In this document: positions 7,414 through 15,914 of the stretch, piece by piece
Numbering within the stretch: position 1 is the stretch's first letter
Layout of the letters: every line of letters begins with the position of its first letter
From: an uncultured Lachnospiraceae bacterium
Lineage (GTDB): Bacteria > Bacillota > Clostridia > Lachnospirales > Lachnospiraceae
NCBI GenBank assembly: GCA_947571775.1
Contig: CANOZK010000005.1
Coordinates: 166,088-230,087 of the forward strand
Reading direction: 5' to 3'
DNA: 64,000 nucleotides
Position numbers and translations under genes: made by a program
Notes under the pieces: generated by a model
Database searches by the model: none
Seen by the model: only the letters and a program-made list of their open reading frames with translations
What the model was told of the DNA's origin: nothing

Positions 7414-9336
7414 TTACAAATTTTTTACTCGAATCTTCTTTCCTGCTCCTTTTGCCTGAAAAATAGCTTTGTAAGCGGCTGTTTTTTTGGAAGGCACTTT
7501 CAATGTACAGGTGGATTTTATGTTCTTAAACGCGTTTGCGCCAACCTTTGCTTTTGTCAGTTTACTGGTTTTTACAGAAATGCTTGCCAGATTGGTGTCT
7601 CCAAAAAATGCTTTTTTTCCAATGGAGGCGACATTGCTTCCGATTTCCATGGATTTGAGCTTTTTACAGTTAGCAAATGCTTGATTGAAAATGGCAGTTA
7701 CTTTAAAGCGGTATCCGTCGATGGTAATAGTCGCCGGGATTTTTGCCGCTGTAAGGGTTTTTGTATTTGCTTTCAATGCAGTAGCCGTATTGGAACCGGT
7801 TACCCGATACTGTACTTTATTATAAACAGAAACGGTTCCCTTTTTCGGCCTTGCCGGTGCCGGATTCTCCGGTTCCGGGGTGGCGGTTGGTTCTGGTACT
7901 TTTGTATAAGTAAATGTGAATGGCAGGTATCCAGTAGAGGAAACGCTGAGCTGTGCGCTTTCTTTGTCTGCCAACGGTTCTGCGTCAGTTACCAGAATGC
8001 CGTTGTCACTGATAATTTTTACGGATCCGTGTCCGCTGGCTGAATAATTCTTTCCGTCAACTTCTACGGAAGTAATGTTTGCAAGATAATCAAAGAAGTC
8101 GCTTTCGCCAAATCCCTCTGCTGCTGTCAATGTTTTGTTGACAGAATCGTATGCCGCCGGCATATCCTCCACATATAATTCAAAGGTTGTCTGTAATGGT
8201 GCATAGTGGCCTTTAGCATCTTTTACAGTAAAGGTATATTCTCCTTTTGATGCTGCGGCAAAGCTCAGGCTGTTTCCGGCAACTTCAATTTGCAGGCCCT
8301 CTGCGCTGTACTGCGCTTCATAGTCTGACGGCAGTCCAGACAGTTCCAGAGTGGTAGAGCCTGATGCCGCCGGGGCATTGGCCACATTCAGCGTATAATT
8401 TCCAAATTTTACAGGTACATATTCTTCCATGGGAATTTCATAAATCCCTTTGCTGGTGTAGTAGATAACTTTTTTGATCGTCTGTCCCATCATACCCTGA
8501 TAATGAACCGAAGATGTGGGGCAGTTATGAACAGACTGGGTAAATCCGGCGCACCAGGACAGATTGGTCTGTCTCCAAATATTTTCCAGATGGCGGAGTC
8601 CATATCCGGCCTCGTCAGTTTCTACTACGACGCCGTGTACTTTTTCCCCTTCCAGATCCAGTCCGTCCAAATTCAACTGATAATCTCCATAGGAAGTTTC
8701 GGTCAAAAGCTCTGGCATCACACCCGTTTTCGTAGTGCGTTCGCCCTGCGCCGCTCCAAAACTCAGTGTTCCGTCTGCCTGAACCGTCACTTCCTTGTAA
8801 TTCTGCGGAATCTCGCTGTCGTCCAGTAAATAATAAGAATAGCTTTCATTTTCAAACAGAGCGTCTGCGCCAGTATAGGTGCTGGTGCTGGTCTGTCCGC
8901 GGTTGGTTACGGTGATGGAGACAGAATCCTCTGGTTTCACCTGATGGTATTTAGACAGATCTACACCTTCACCGACTTTCACCGGATAGGTAATTCCAGT
9001 AATATCGCCGCCGTTTGGATCCACATGGTAGGAACCTTCCGCCATAGCTGAGGAATTGGTTCTGGTTTTATTTAAAGTTGCAGATGTAAATGCATCCACC
9101 GGAATCGTGTTATTTTTTACCTCCGCTTTGTAAAAATCGTCATAAGGGATATTCATCAGTACGTATTGGCTGTTTTCGGCAGCGTCCGCTTTTTCCTGTC
9201 CCGCCGCTTCTTCTGTAATGACCAGGTCATTTCCTCCGGCGGCAAAAACGGCTGCCGAAGGCCCGCAGAGTCCGGCGGCCACAGATAGGGCCAGAACTTC
9301 GGCAAAAACTCTCATTTTTAAATCTTTTCTGTTCAT
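7414..9336 (-). CDS. Secreted Tp47-like protein with C-terminal leucine-rich (BspA-type) repeats
   Basis: 640 residues with a signal peptide (cleavage near AVFAAG, about residue 33). Residues 55-290 contain YVLMNIPYDDFYKAE, FTSATLNKTRT and a YGLRHLENIWR segment that recall the PBP-Tp47 family, named after a Treponema lipoprotein. Ig-like beta regions and a Pro/Thr linker (about 480-495) follow. The C-terminal 130 residues hold FNQAFANCKKLKSMEIGSNV and related BspA-type leucine-rich units. No sortase motif is visible. It is last in an operon with FMN-binding proteins and a polyferredoxin, so a role in extracellular redox chemistry or ligand capture is inferred. GGAGGAAACC precedes the ATG. The Tp47 link is moderate; the LRR call is firm. 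Confidence 0.65.
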   Translation of the reverse strand: MNRKDLKMRVFAEVLALSVAAGLCGPSAAVFAAGGNDLVITEEAAGQEKADAAENSQYVLMNIPYDDFYKAEVKNNTIPVDAFTSATLNKTRTNSSAMAEGSYHVDPNGGDITGITYPVKVGEGVDLSKYHQVKPEDSVSITVTNRGQTSTSTYTGADALFENESYSYYLLDDSEIPQNYKEVTVQADGTLSFGAAQGERTTKTGVMPELLTETSYGDYQLNLDGLDLEGEKVHGVVVETDEAGYGLRHLENIWRQTNLSWCAGFTQSVHNCPTSSVHYQGMMGQTIKKVIYYTSKGIYEIPMEEYVPVKFGNYTLNVANAPAASGSTTLELSGLPSDYEAQYSAEGLQIEVAGNSLSFAAASKGEYTFTVKDAKGHYAPLQTTFELYVEDMPAAYDSVNKTLTAAEGFGESDFFDYLANITSVEVDGKNYSASGHGSVKIISDNGILVTDAEPLADKESAQLSVSSTGYLPFTFTYTKVPEPTATPEPENPAPARPKKGTVSVYNKVQYRVTGSNTATALKANTKTLTAAKIPATITIDGYRFKVTAIFNQAFANCKKLKSMEIGSNVASIGKKAFFGDTNLASISVKTSKLTKAKVGANAFKNIKSTCTLKVPSKKTAAYKAIFQAKGAGKKIRVKNL

Positions 9337-9409
9337 GATATTTGGTTTCCTCCTTCAAATGTTTTCACTATTTATTAAAAGTCAGCTAAAATCAGCCAAC
9401 GATTAATCT

Positions 9410-10264
9410 TTATAAACCAATCCACAGATACAGGGCAATCAGCAGCCCTGTCCGTAACAGGGTAAAAACAATTTCATTCCCCTGAATTTCTTTGAGCCCG
9501 CAATGAATGTTCTGTTTGGGGCAGGCGCCAATGCATTTCTGGCACTGAAAACAATCCTCTGTTGTCTCGTAAAAACCGTCAAAAGGAAGTGCAATGTCGG
9601 ACGGACATTTACGCGTACATCTGGAACATCCTTTGAGACAATCCCCACGGCTTCGGCGCAGAGAAAAAGCCGGCAGCACCGGAAGCAGGGAGAAAATTGC
9701 CCCCATAGGGCAAAGGAAGCGGCAGAAAAACCGTTCCTGTACACCCATTCCTAAGAAAATCAAAAACAGCAGAAGCATTCCAGGAAGATGGCCGCTTAGA
9801 CGGAAGTTCCCAGCATGAAGCATAGAAAACACTTCCCAGGGACTGCTTCCTTTTATCGGGGGATAGACTCCCAGGTAACATAAGATTACAATCAGCACCA
9901 GTACCAAGTATTTTACAGCAGAAAGCTTTTCCGATATTTTTTCGCTTAGCTTGAGCGGTTCTTTGCCGCATTTCTTGCATATCCAGCAATAAAAAGTATG
10001 TATGCCGTCTCCAAGACTTCCAAACGCGCAGGAAAAGCCGCAGAAAAACCGTCCGAATACAATGGTAAATCCGCATAATCCCACAAGCGTTTTCAGAAAC
10101 GCCGTCCAGGCAATTTTTTCTCCGGCTCCCAACTGCGCGGCAATATATGTGATTCCGGCAAAAGACGCGGTAAATGCAGAGGAAAAGAAAAGAAAGGAAA
10201 ACAGTTGCAGAGCGGCCCGAAGCCACTGATATTTTTGGTGTTTTTTTCTCTTGGATTTTTCCAT
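9410..10264 (-). CDS. NapH/NosR-type membrane polyferredoxin
   Basis: 284 residues with about five membrane helices. Two CX3CP-like motifs on the inner side (FCGFSCAFGSLGD near 92 and FCRFLCPMGAIF near 180) are typical of the NapH/NosR/RdxA group. Two 4Fe-4S ferredoxin motifs follow (CLKGCSRCTRKCPSD near 210-224 and CFQCQKCIGACPKQ near 238-251). Relatives pass electrons across the membrane to periplasmic partners. Its start lies one base after the stop of the FMN-binding gene, so they are coupled. It probably links cytosolic reductant to the flavoproteins encoded upstream. Confidence 0.88.
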   Translation of the reverse strand: MEKSKRKKHQKYQWLRAALQLFSFLFFSSAFTASFAGITYIAAQLGAGEKIAWTAFLKTLVGLCGFTIVFGRFFCGFSCAFGSLGDGIHTFYCWICKKCGKEPLKLSEKISEKLSAVKYLVLVLIVILCYLGVYPPIKGSSPWEVFSMLHAGNFRLSGHLPGMLLLFLIFLGMGVQERFFCRFLCPMGAIFSLLPVLPAFSLRRSRGDCLKGCSRCTRKCPSDIALPFDGFYETTEDCFQCQKCIGACPKQNIHCGLKEIQGNEIVFTLLRTGLLIALYLWIGL

Positions 10265-10265
10265 G

Positions 10266-10718
10266 CTAGGTTTCCGCCTTTTCTAATGCCTGTGCCACGG
10301 CGTTTTTGATTCCGGCAGAGCTAAATGTGGCTCCAGTTATAGTATCCACATCCGCTGACTGTTTCTGCAACATAGCTGGAATGATCTCTTTTGCCATGGA
10401 CAGATAAGCCGCATCTTCTTTTTTTGCCGATAAAAGCTCAATCTCTGTAAGCCTTCCTTTCTCCACCTTCACTTTCACCGTGATGCTTCCTCCAAATCCT
10501 TGGGCCTCTCCGTCCCATTCCCCATCGGTATAGACGCCCGCAGACTCGGTTTCCTGAGTTTCTTGGCTGCTCTGGATAAATTTCTCCAGCGCCGCTACCT
10601 GAGCGCAGAGTTTGGCAAATTCATCCTCTTTTTCTCTGTTTTTCAACACCGCGTTATAACCCGCCAGCATACATACAACCGCTGCTAGGCTTACTGTTTT
10701 TATAAAAAGTCCTTGCAT
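10266..10718 (-). CDS. Membrane-anchored FMN-binding-domain protein (single domain)
   Basis: 150 residues: one N-terminal membrane anchor (about 5-25), a short coiled region, then an FMN-binding domain (about 62-148) like that of RnfG and NqrC. The motif DTITGATFSS near residue 125 is the ApbE flavinylation site, where FMN is attached through a phosphoester bond to Thr. The domain faces outside. The gene lies seven bases after the four-domain paralogue, with AGGAG overlapping that stop. It may hand electrons from the polyferredoxin to the larger flavoprotein. No ApbE gene is in the window. Confidence 0.88.
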   Translation of the reverse strand: MQGLFIKTVSLAAVVCMLAGYNAVLKNREKEDEFAKLCAQVAALEKFIQSSQETQETESAGVYTDGEWDGEAQGFGGSITVKVKVEKGRLTEIELLSAKKEDAAYLSMAKEIIPAMLQKQSADVDTITGATFSSAGIKNAVAQALEKAET

Positions 10719-10725
10719 CGCCTAC

Positions 10726-12501
10726 TTACTCCTGCTGCCTTTGTGCTTTTTTGAGTGCCTGCCGGCAGGCTTCGAGGATCGATTGAGAGGAACAGGTCGC
10801 GTGCGACACGGCGTCGATGTCCTCCAGGCTGTTTTTCTCCAAGATCTGGCTGACCACGCCGGGATACTTTGTGCTTCCACTGACCGCCCGCCGGATATAG
10901 GAAGCATTTTCGGAACCCCCATCCCCAGAAATATTTTTGATTTCTGCTATCTTGTCGTTTTCCATGACGAGAGTCAGTGTCAGGCCATAGGGAGCAAAAT
11001 CTTCATACATATCTGGGGTGCAGGGCACGGTTATCATATATTCTCCGTCCAGATAAAAAGAAGTGCCACTGTCATTATCTTCCTCCTTATCTTCCAAATC
11101 ATCTCTGTTATCCGGTGCGCTGCTCTCTTCTGGAAGAGCAGGCGTTGGCTCCTGAGGACTTGGTGTTTCTTCTGGCTGAGGTTTTGGTATTTCCTCTGGC
11201 TTTGGCGTTTCTTGCGGCTTTGGACTCACTTCGGTTTTCGAGTCTGCCGCTTCTTGGGCTGCTTTCAAGGCATTGCCGACTCCTTCCAGGATACCCTGAG
11301 AGCTGTAAGTCGCTCCGGTTATAACATCTACCTTCGTACTTTGGTTTTGAATAATCTGATCTACAATCGTCTTTGCACGCTGGAAGAATGCATCGTCTTC
11401 CCCGTCATGGCTGGTAATCTGAATTTTCTGGATGGTTTTGTTTTTGATTACCACAATAATGGCAATGTCTCCCCCAAAGCCCTCTCCTACTCCGGTATAA
11501 GCTCCATTCGGATAAGGAAATAACCCGGTGGGCGCGGCAGGTTCGATGGTTACGGCAGGTTTCTGATTGGATATGGCAGGTGTTATAGGAGGCACTGTGA
11601 CTGGCTGCGGAGCGGTTGTTGCGCTTTGAACTCCTGTAAGAGCATTTTTTACTGCACCGATGATTCCGCTGGAGCTGTAAGTCGCTCCGGTTACGGTATC
11701 CACATCCAGTCTTTGAGCGGAAAGGATGCTGCTGATCACGCCTTCTTTTGCATGGTTAAAAAATGACTCGTCGTCCGAATGGCTGAGGATCTCAATCGCC
11801 GTAATGGTTTTGTCCTTTACGGTCACCGAGACTCTTACCTGACCGGAAAAGCCTTCGGCGCTCCCTTCGTAGGTGCCGTCTGCATAGTCAAAGGCCCCCT
11901 GCCCGATGGATACAGTCCTGGGTGTGCTGGTTGGACTGCTGGTTGGATTGCTGGTTTTTACCTCTGTACTTGTATTTTCTCCAGTATCCGATTCCCCTGT
12001 GAGGGCGTTTTTTACTGCCTGGATAATTCCTCTGGAGCTGTACGTAGCCCCGGTTACGGTATCCACATCCAGTCTTTGAGCGGAAAGGATGCTGCTGATC
12101 ACGCCTTCTTTTGCACGGTTAAAAAATGCCTCGTCATCCGAATGGCTAAGGATCTCAATCGCACCCGCCGACTGATCCTGAATTTTTACAGAAACCATAA
12201 TTTCCCCGCGGTAACCGGTTCCAGTTCCCTGGTAAGTGCCATCTTTCAAATCGAAGGCTCCTTTTGCCTGCGGTTCCTGCGTAGGAGTTACCGCCTCTTC
12301 TTGCGCCGGTGTCTCTGTTGGTACTGCGGTCTGCGTCCTTTTGGTCTTTGCAGGCACATCTGCTTTTTTGGTAATCTGAAAATCTTCCAGTCCATAAGCG
12401 GGAACCGTATAACCGTCCAGGCTGACCGCTGCGCCCACGGCCACGCCGCCTACGGCCAGAATCGGCGCCAGCGCAGGGACAATTTTCCATATTTTTTTCA
12501 T
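10726..12501 (-). CDS. Multi-domain extracytosolic flavoprotein with four FMN-binding domains
   Basis: 591 residues with an N-terminal export or anchor helix (about 6-27). Domains lie near 80-170, 202-290, 325-415 and 480-585. The first three end in DTVTGATYSS, DTVTGATYSS and DVITGATYSS, with flavinylation Thr near residues 153, 274 and 398. In the fourth the site reads DAVSHATCSS, with His for the key Gly, so it may not be flavinylated. A Pro/Glu-rich linker (about 418-475) separates domain 4. Domains 1 and 2 share a nearly identical stretch of DNA. By analogy with multi-flavinylated proteins it would act as an electron wire outside the membrane. It heads the operon. Confidence 0.88.
   Translation of the reverse strand: MKKIWKIVPALAPILAVGGVAVGAAVSLDGYTVPAYGLEDFQITKKADVPAKTKRTQTAVPTETPAQEEAVTPTQEPQAKGAFDLKDGTYQGTGTGYRGEIMVSVKIQDQSAGAIEILSHSDDEAFFNRAKEGVISSILSAQRLDVDTVTGATYSSRGIIQAVKNALTGESDTGENTSTEVKTSNPTSSPTSTPRTVSIGQGAFDYADGTYEGSAEGFSGQVRVSVTVKDKTITAIEILSHSDDESFFNHAKEGVISSILSAQRLDVDTVTGATYSSSGIIGAVKNALTGVQSATTAPQPVTVPPITPAISNQKPAVTIEPAAPTGLFPYPNGAYTGVGEGFGGDIAIIVVIKNKTIQKIQITSHDGEDDAFFQRAKTIVDQIIQNQSTKVDVITGATYSSQGILEGVGNALKAAQEAADSKTEVSPKPQETPKPEEIPKPQPEETPSPQEPTPALPEESSAPDNRDDLEDKEEDNDSGTSFYLDGEYMITVPCTPDMYEDFAPYGLTLTLVMENDKIAEIKNISGDGGSENASYIRRAVSGSTKYPGVVSQILEKNSLEDIDAVSHATCSSQSILEACRQALKKAQRQQE
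11671..12162. repeat. Intragenic direct repeat in the four-domain flavoprotein gene
   Basis: Bases 11671-11799 and 12034-12162 are nearly identical (only a handful of differences by eye), offset by exactly 363 bases, or 121 codons. They encode the C-terminal half of FMN domains 1 and 2 including the flavinylation site. The flanking halves of the domains differ much more, which suggests recent gene conversion rather than plain divergence. Confidence 0.85.
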
Positions 12502-12575
12502 TTTTACAGAATTGCTTCCTTTCCTTTTCTTACTAATACGCCCAAACTCAAATGGCCTGTTTTAACAGAAATATA

Positions 12576-12657
12576 TTAGTTATAACTAACTCATGAATAG
12601 ATTATCATATTTAGATACGCGCTGTCAAACCCATAAATGATAATGTTTCTCATTTAC
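12576..12657 (-). promoter_or_regulatory. Promoter of the flavin operon with a perfect 14-bp dyad and a Fur-box-like site
   Basis: On the minus strand TTGACA (12628-12623) is followed by TAATCT (12604-12599, 18-nt spacer) or GATAAT (12606-12601, 16 nt). A perfect palindrome TTAGTTATAACTAA covers 12576-12589, near or just after the start site. Upstream of the -35, 12639-12657 (GATAATGTTTCTCATTTAC) matches the classical 19-bp Fur box at 14 positions. Iron-responsive control is inferred; the palindrome could belong to another repressor. Confidence 0.5.
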
Positions 12658-12688
12658 CTCTCAAATTTGACCGATTATCGCAAAGTTT

Positions 12689-12719
12689 TGAGTGAAATGC
12701 GCACAGAGTGTGGTATAAT
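12689..12719 (+). promoter_or_regulatory. Extended -10 promoter of the dnaJ-like gene
   Basis: TATAAT at 12714-12719 is preceded by TGG, an extended -10 TGn motif. A weak TTGAGT lies at 12689-12694 with a long 19-nt spacer. The start site would fall about 12726, leaving a short leader before the ATG at 12762. Confidence 0.6.
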
Positions 12720-12761
12720 GATGACAGATATCCGCAAAGGATAAGAGAGAGGGATAAGGTT

Positions 12762-13832
12762 ATGAAGAGCTATTATGAAATACTGGGGGTGGAGCCAGAC
12801 GCTACACAAAACCAGATAAAAAAAGCGTATCGAAAACTGGCGAAGAAATACCATCCAGACTCTGGCGGCAGCGACCCGGCATCCAATGCCAGATTTCAGG
12901 AGATATCAGAAGCATATGCGGTTCTGTCAGACCCGGACCTGCGCAGCAAATACGACTATTTGGGCCACGAAGCGTTTCAGAGTTCGGGCGCTCAACGGAG
13001 CGCCTCTGCGGATTACGAGACGGAGGACGGCCATTGCGGAGCCTGCGATATGGGCAGGAAGAAAAAAGACGAAGACGAGGGGCCGCCGCCCAAAAGCATC
13101 CGAATGGCAGTTCATTTAACTCTAGCAGAGACATTAAAGGAAATCGTCAAGACGGTTTCATTTTATACGAAAGAACAATGTCCGCGGTGCCAAGGGGAAC
13201 ACGCAAAGATCCAATATGTAGAGTGTCCGGTGTGCAACGGCAAAGGACGGCGCGTGTATTTTGAAAACAACTGGGGATATAAGGTGCGCCAGGAGGTTTT
13301 CTGCAACACTTGCAGGGGCAAGGGCAAGATTCCCGAAGAAATCTGTCCCGAATGCCTCGGGTTGGGATACAAAGAAAAGAAATGGGAGTTTCAAGTGAAG
13401 ATTCCCGCCGGCTCCTATGAGCGGCAGTATTTTCTGCTGGAGGATATTGCCTGCTGCGACAAAGAAGAAATCGATCGGGTACCCCACGAAGATAAAAACC
13501 TGATCGTGATTGTACTGGTGGACGAGGACCCCAAGTTTGAACGGAAGGGTTACCATCTCTATTCCACCTATGACGTGGATTATGCTACGCTTGTTCTGGG
13601 GGGGAAAGTCAAAATCCCTACCATTGAAGGGGACGTCTGGCACGAGATACCAGAGGGAATGCAGATGGGCAGCCGGATACAGTTGTTAAACCGGGGACTG
13701 ATCCGGCCGAAGAAAATGGGAGGCCGAGGCGATCAGTACGTTACCTTGAACATACGAATCCCCCGAAATCTCACAGCGCAGCAGAAACGGGCGTTAAAAG
13801 AATATCAAAAGACTTTGCAGGCGGATCGGTAA
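12762..13832 (+). CDS. DnaJ-family co-chaperone (J domain, zinc centre, C-terminal domain)
   Basis: 356 residues. The J domain (1-70) has YYEILGVEPDATQNQIKKAY and the HPD motif (KKYHPDSGG). The Gly/Phe linker of true DnaJ is missing and replaced by an acidic/basic stretch with a CGAC motif (about 85-110). Four CXXC pairs (CPRC, CPVC, CNTC, CPEC; about 140-205) form the zinc-binding region, followed by substrate-binding beta domains. It would stimulate Hsp70 ATPase activity and deliver clients. No dnaK or grpE is nearby, so it is probably a secondary DnaJ. The ATG at 12762 is preferred to the one at 12708 because it starts MKSYYEILG, and the 12708 ATG lies upstream of the likely start site. 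Its 3' end overlaps pabC by 28 bases, tail to tail. Confidence 0.9.
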   Translation: MKSYYEILGVEPDATQNQIKKAYRKLAKKYHPDSGGSDPASNARFQEISEAYAVLSDPDLRSKYDYLGHEAFQSSGAQRSASADYETEDGHCGACDMGRKKKDEDEGPPPKSIRMAVHLTLAETLKEIVKTVSFYTKEQCPRCQGEHAKIQYVECPVCNGKGRRVYFENNWGYKVRQEVFCNTCRGKGKIPEEICPECLGLGYKEKKWEFQVKIPAGSYERQYFLLEDIACCDKEEIDRVPHEDKNLIVIVLVDEDPKFERKGYHLYSTYDVDYATLVLGGKVKIPTIEGDVWHEIPEGMQMGSRIQLLNRGLIRPKKMGGRGDQYVTLNIRIPRNLTAQQKRALKEYQKTLQADR

Positions 13833-14530
13833 GCTTCCAGACAGGACTGGCTTACCGGCCCTCTGACGTACTCTTTTTGTTCCAGCGCATTTACTGGCAT
13901 CACGCCCATCAGAGAGTTCGTGACAAAACATTCGTCCATTTTTAACGCATCTTCTCTGTCCAGGGTCTGCTCCGTTACAGGAAAATGCGTCAGAATAAAC
14001 CGACGCATAATTCCTGGAAGCAGGCCGCTGGCGACCGGAGGGGTGTAGAGTTTCCCGCCGCTGGCAAAGAAAATATTCGTGGTTGTTCCCTCACAGATAT
14101 TGCCGCGGCTATTTAAGAAAATTAGTTCATCGACATTTAAAGACTTTGCCCGGCGTTTTTCCAAAATGCAGTCCCCATAATTCAGGGTTTTGTGGCGTAT
14201 TAGAGGGGAGGTTTCATTGCGGTAGACATTGCTGTAAGCCAGACGAAATCCCGCCCGAATCTGCGCTGGGGTATAGGAATTGGGACGCAGGGTAAACAAC
14301 AGGTTTTCGCCGGAGGCCATGATTTTCAGCGCATGATGCTCGGCCGTCTGCCCAGACAGCCAGGAAAAGACGTCGGATTCTGTCACCGACTGCTGGATTC
14401 CAAACGTTTTCATGGAGCGGCAAAGCCTTTCCAGATGCCAGGAAAGAAGAAGAGGAGCCCCCTGCTCCACCGCAATCGTCTCAAAAACGCCCAATCCAAA
14501 CTGATATCCTTCATCTAATGTGATCTGCAT
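13805..14530 (-). CDS. pabC: Aminodeoxychorismate lyase, class IV aminotransferase fold (PabC)
   Basis: 241 residues of the PLP-dependent fold-type IV family. The PLP Lys is in RHKTLNYGDCILEKRRAK near residue 140, and the phosphate-binding region is NICEGTTTNIFF. The enzyme converts 4-amino-4-deoxychorismate to para-aminobenzoate and pyruvate for folate. The ATG at 14530 follows AGAAAGGAAA; the longer frame upstream is discarded because it overlaps pabB. It follows pabB by 19 bases and pabA, so pathway assignment is strong. A D-amino acid or branched-chain aminotransferase is the alternative, made unlikely by the operon. Confidence 0.88.
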   Translation of the reverse strand: MQITLDEGYQFGLGVFETIAVEQGAPLLLSWHLERLCRSMKTFGIQQSVTESDVFSWLSGQTAEHHALKIMASGENLLFTLRPNSYTPAQIRAGFRLAYSNVYRNETSPLIRHKTLNYGDCILEKRRAKSLNVDELIFLNSRGNICEGTTTNIFFASGGKLYTPPVASGLLPGIMRRFILTHFPVTEQTLDREDALKMDECFVTNSLMGVMPVNALEQKEYVRGPVSQSCLEAYRSACKVF

Positions 14531-14549
14531 AACAGTTTCCTTTCTGAAT

Positions 14550-15914
14550 CTAAAACGCAAGCGCACGCAGCAGGGCCTGCGCTTTCTGCAAAGTTTCTTC
14601 GTATTCAAATTCCAGATCGGATTCGTAGGTGATGCCGCCGCCCACGCCCAGATGATAGAGACCGTTTTGATAGAGGGCCGTCCGAATCACAATATTAAAA
14701 TCGCAGTTTCCGTCCAACGACAGATATCCCATCGATCCCGTATATAGATTCCTTCTGTCACGTTCCAGTTCGTCAATCAGTTCCATGGCCCGCAGCTTCG
14801 GCGCGCCGGTAATGGAACCTCCGGGAAAAGCCGCTTCCAGCAAATCCATCACTGTCAGATCTGGACGCAAAGTTCCGATAACATTGGAAATCAGATGAAA
14901 AACAGTGGCATATGTTTCCACAGAAAACAATTCCGTGACCTTCACGCTTCCAGGAATACAGACACGATTTAGGTCATTGCGCTCCAAATCCACAATCATC
15001 AAAAGCTCGCTTTTATCCTTCCCGGACTGTTCCAGTTCCGCTTTTAACGCCGCATCTTCCTCAGGCGTGCTTCCGCGCTTTCGGGTGCCCTTGATGGGAC
15101 GGGTCTGGATCCGGCCTTTTTGCATTTGCAGAAAACGTTCCGGTGACGCGGACACCACCTGGAAATCTCCATAGTTGAAGTATCCGCCAAAGGGAGACGG
15201 GTTGTTCACACGCAATCTCTGGAACATCTCAAAGGGTTTTACCGGACTGGCAATCTGTAATTGCTGCGTCATATTCGCAATGTAAATATCCCCCTCCACA
15301 ATATACTGGATCATACGCTGTACAGCATCCATATAATCCTGCTTGGCAAAATTAGCGGTAAACGCCGGCAGTACAGGGGAATCCGTTTTTACAAAGGAAG
15401 CCGCTGCGGACGAATTTTTTTCCGCCTGCTCGAGCAGCCCCTTCATCTCATCCATGGCCGCCGCCGCATCCTGTCCGTGGCTGTTGGCCACAAGATACAG
15501 ACGATGTTGCGCATGATTTTCAATCATAAAATTGTCATAAAAGACCAGGATACTATCTGGAATGTCCACTTCTCTGGGATGGCGGGAAGCTACCCGTTCT
15601 TTTTTTCGCCCATAATCATAGGAAAAATAACCGATTGCGCCGGAAGTCAGCGGAAGCCCTGTTCGATTTTCTTCTTGATGTGACTTCAAATAATTCTTTA
15701 CCCAGACTTCATAGCTTTCCTCTGATATTGTGCCGTTAATGGTAAAGGCTTCTCCTTTTACCAGCTTTAGATAAGGATTGAGTCCGATAATCGAAAATCT
15801 GCCAAGCTGGTTTGTCATAGAGGAATCCAGAAAAACCGCGTCCTCCCGGTCATGCACCAGTGCAAAAATCTGGTCAATGGGCGGATACTGTTCAAATTCC
15901 TGAATAAGCTGCAT
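14550..15914 (-). CDS. pabB: Aminodeoxychorismate synthase component I (PabB)
   Basis: 454 residues of the chorismate-binding family. The motif TRPIKGTRKRG has the Lys that PabB uses where TrpE has Ala (PIAGT), favouring para-aminobenzoate over anthranilate synthesis. Other landmarks are the SELLMIVDLERNDLNRVC stretch, the catalytic FPGGSITGAPKLRAMELI and the GVGGGI strand. With PabA it aminates chorismate. The ATG at 15914 follows AAAGGTGGA and overlaps the end of pabA by 23 bases, so the two subunits are probably translationally coupled. Confidence 0.93.
   Translation of the reverse strand: MQLIQEFEQYPPIDQIFALVHDREDAVFLDSSMTNQLGRFSIIGLNPYLKLVKGEAFTINGTISEESYEVWVKNYLKSHQEENRTGLPLTSGAIGYFSYDYGRKKERVASRHPREVDIPDSILVFYDNFMIENHAQHRLYLVANSHGQDAAAAMDEMKGLLEQAEKNSSAAASFVKTDSPVLPAFTANFAKQDYMDAVQRMIQYIVEGDIYIANMTQQLQIASPVKPFEMFQRLRVNNPSPFGGYFNYGDFQVVSASPERFLQMQKGRIQTRPIKGTRKRGSTPEEDAALKAELEQSGKDKSELLMIVDLERNDLNRVCIPGSVKVTELFSVETYATVFHLISNVIGTLRPDLTVMDLLEAAFPGGSITGAPKLRAMELIDELERDRRNLYTGSMGYLSLDGNCDFNIVIRTALYQNGLYHLGVGGGITYESDLEFEYEETLQKAQALLRALAF

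Noticed and set aside
10741..12579. Two plus-strand frames (260 and 266 codons) opposite the four-domain flavoprotein gene
   Set aside because: Antisense shadows created by its repeats and Pro-rich linker; no ribosome site or family match.
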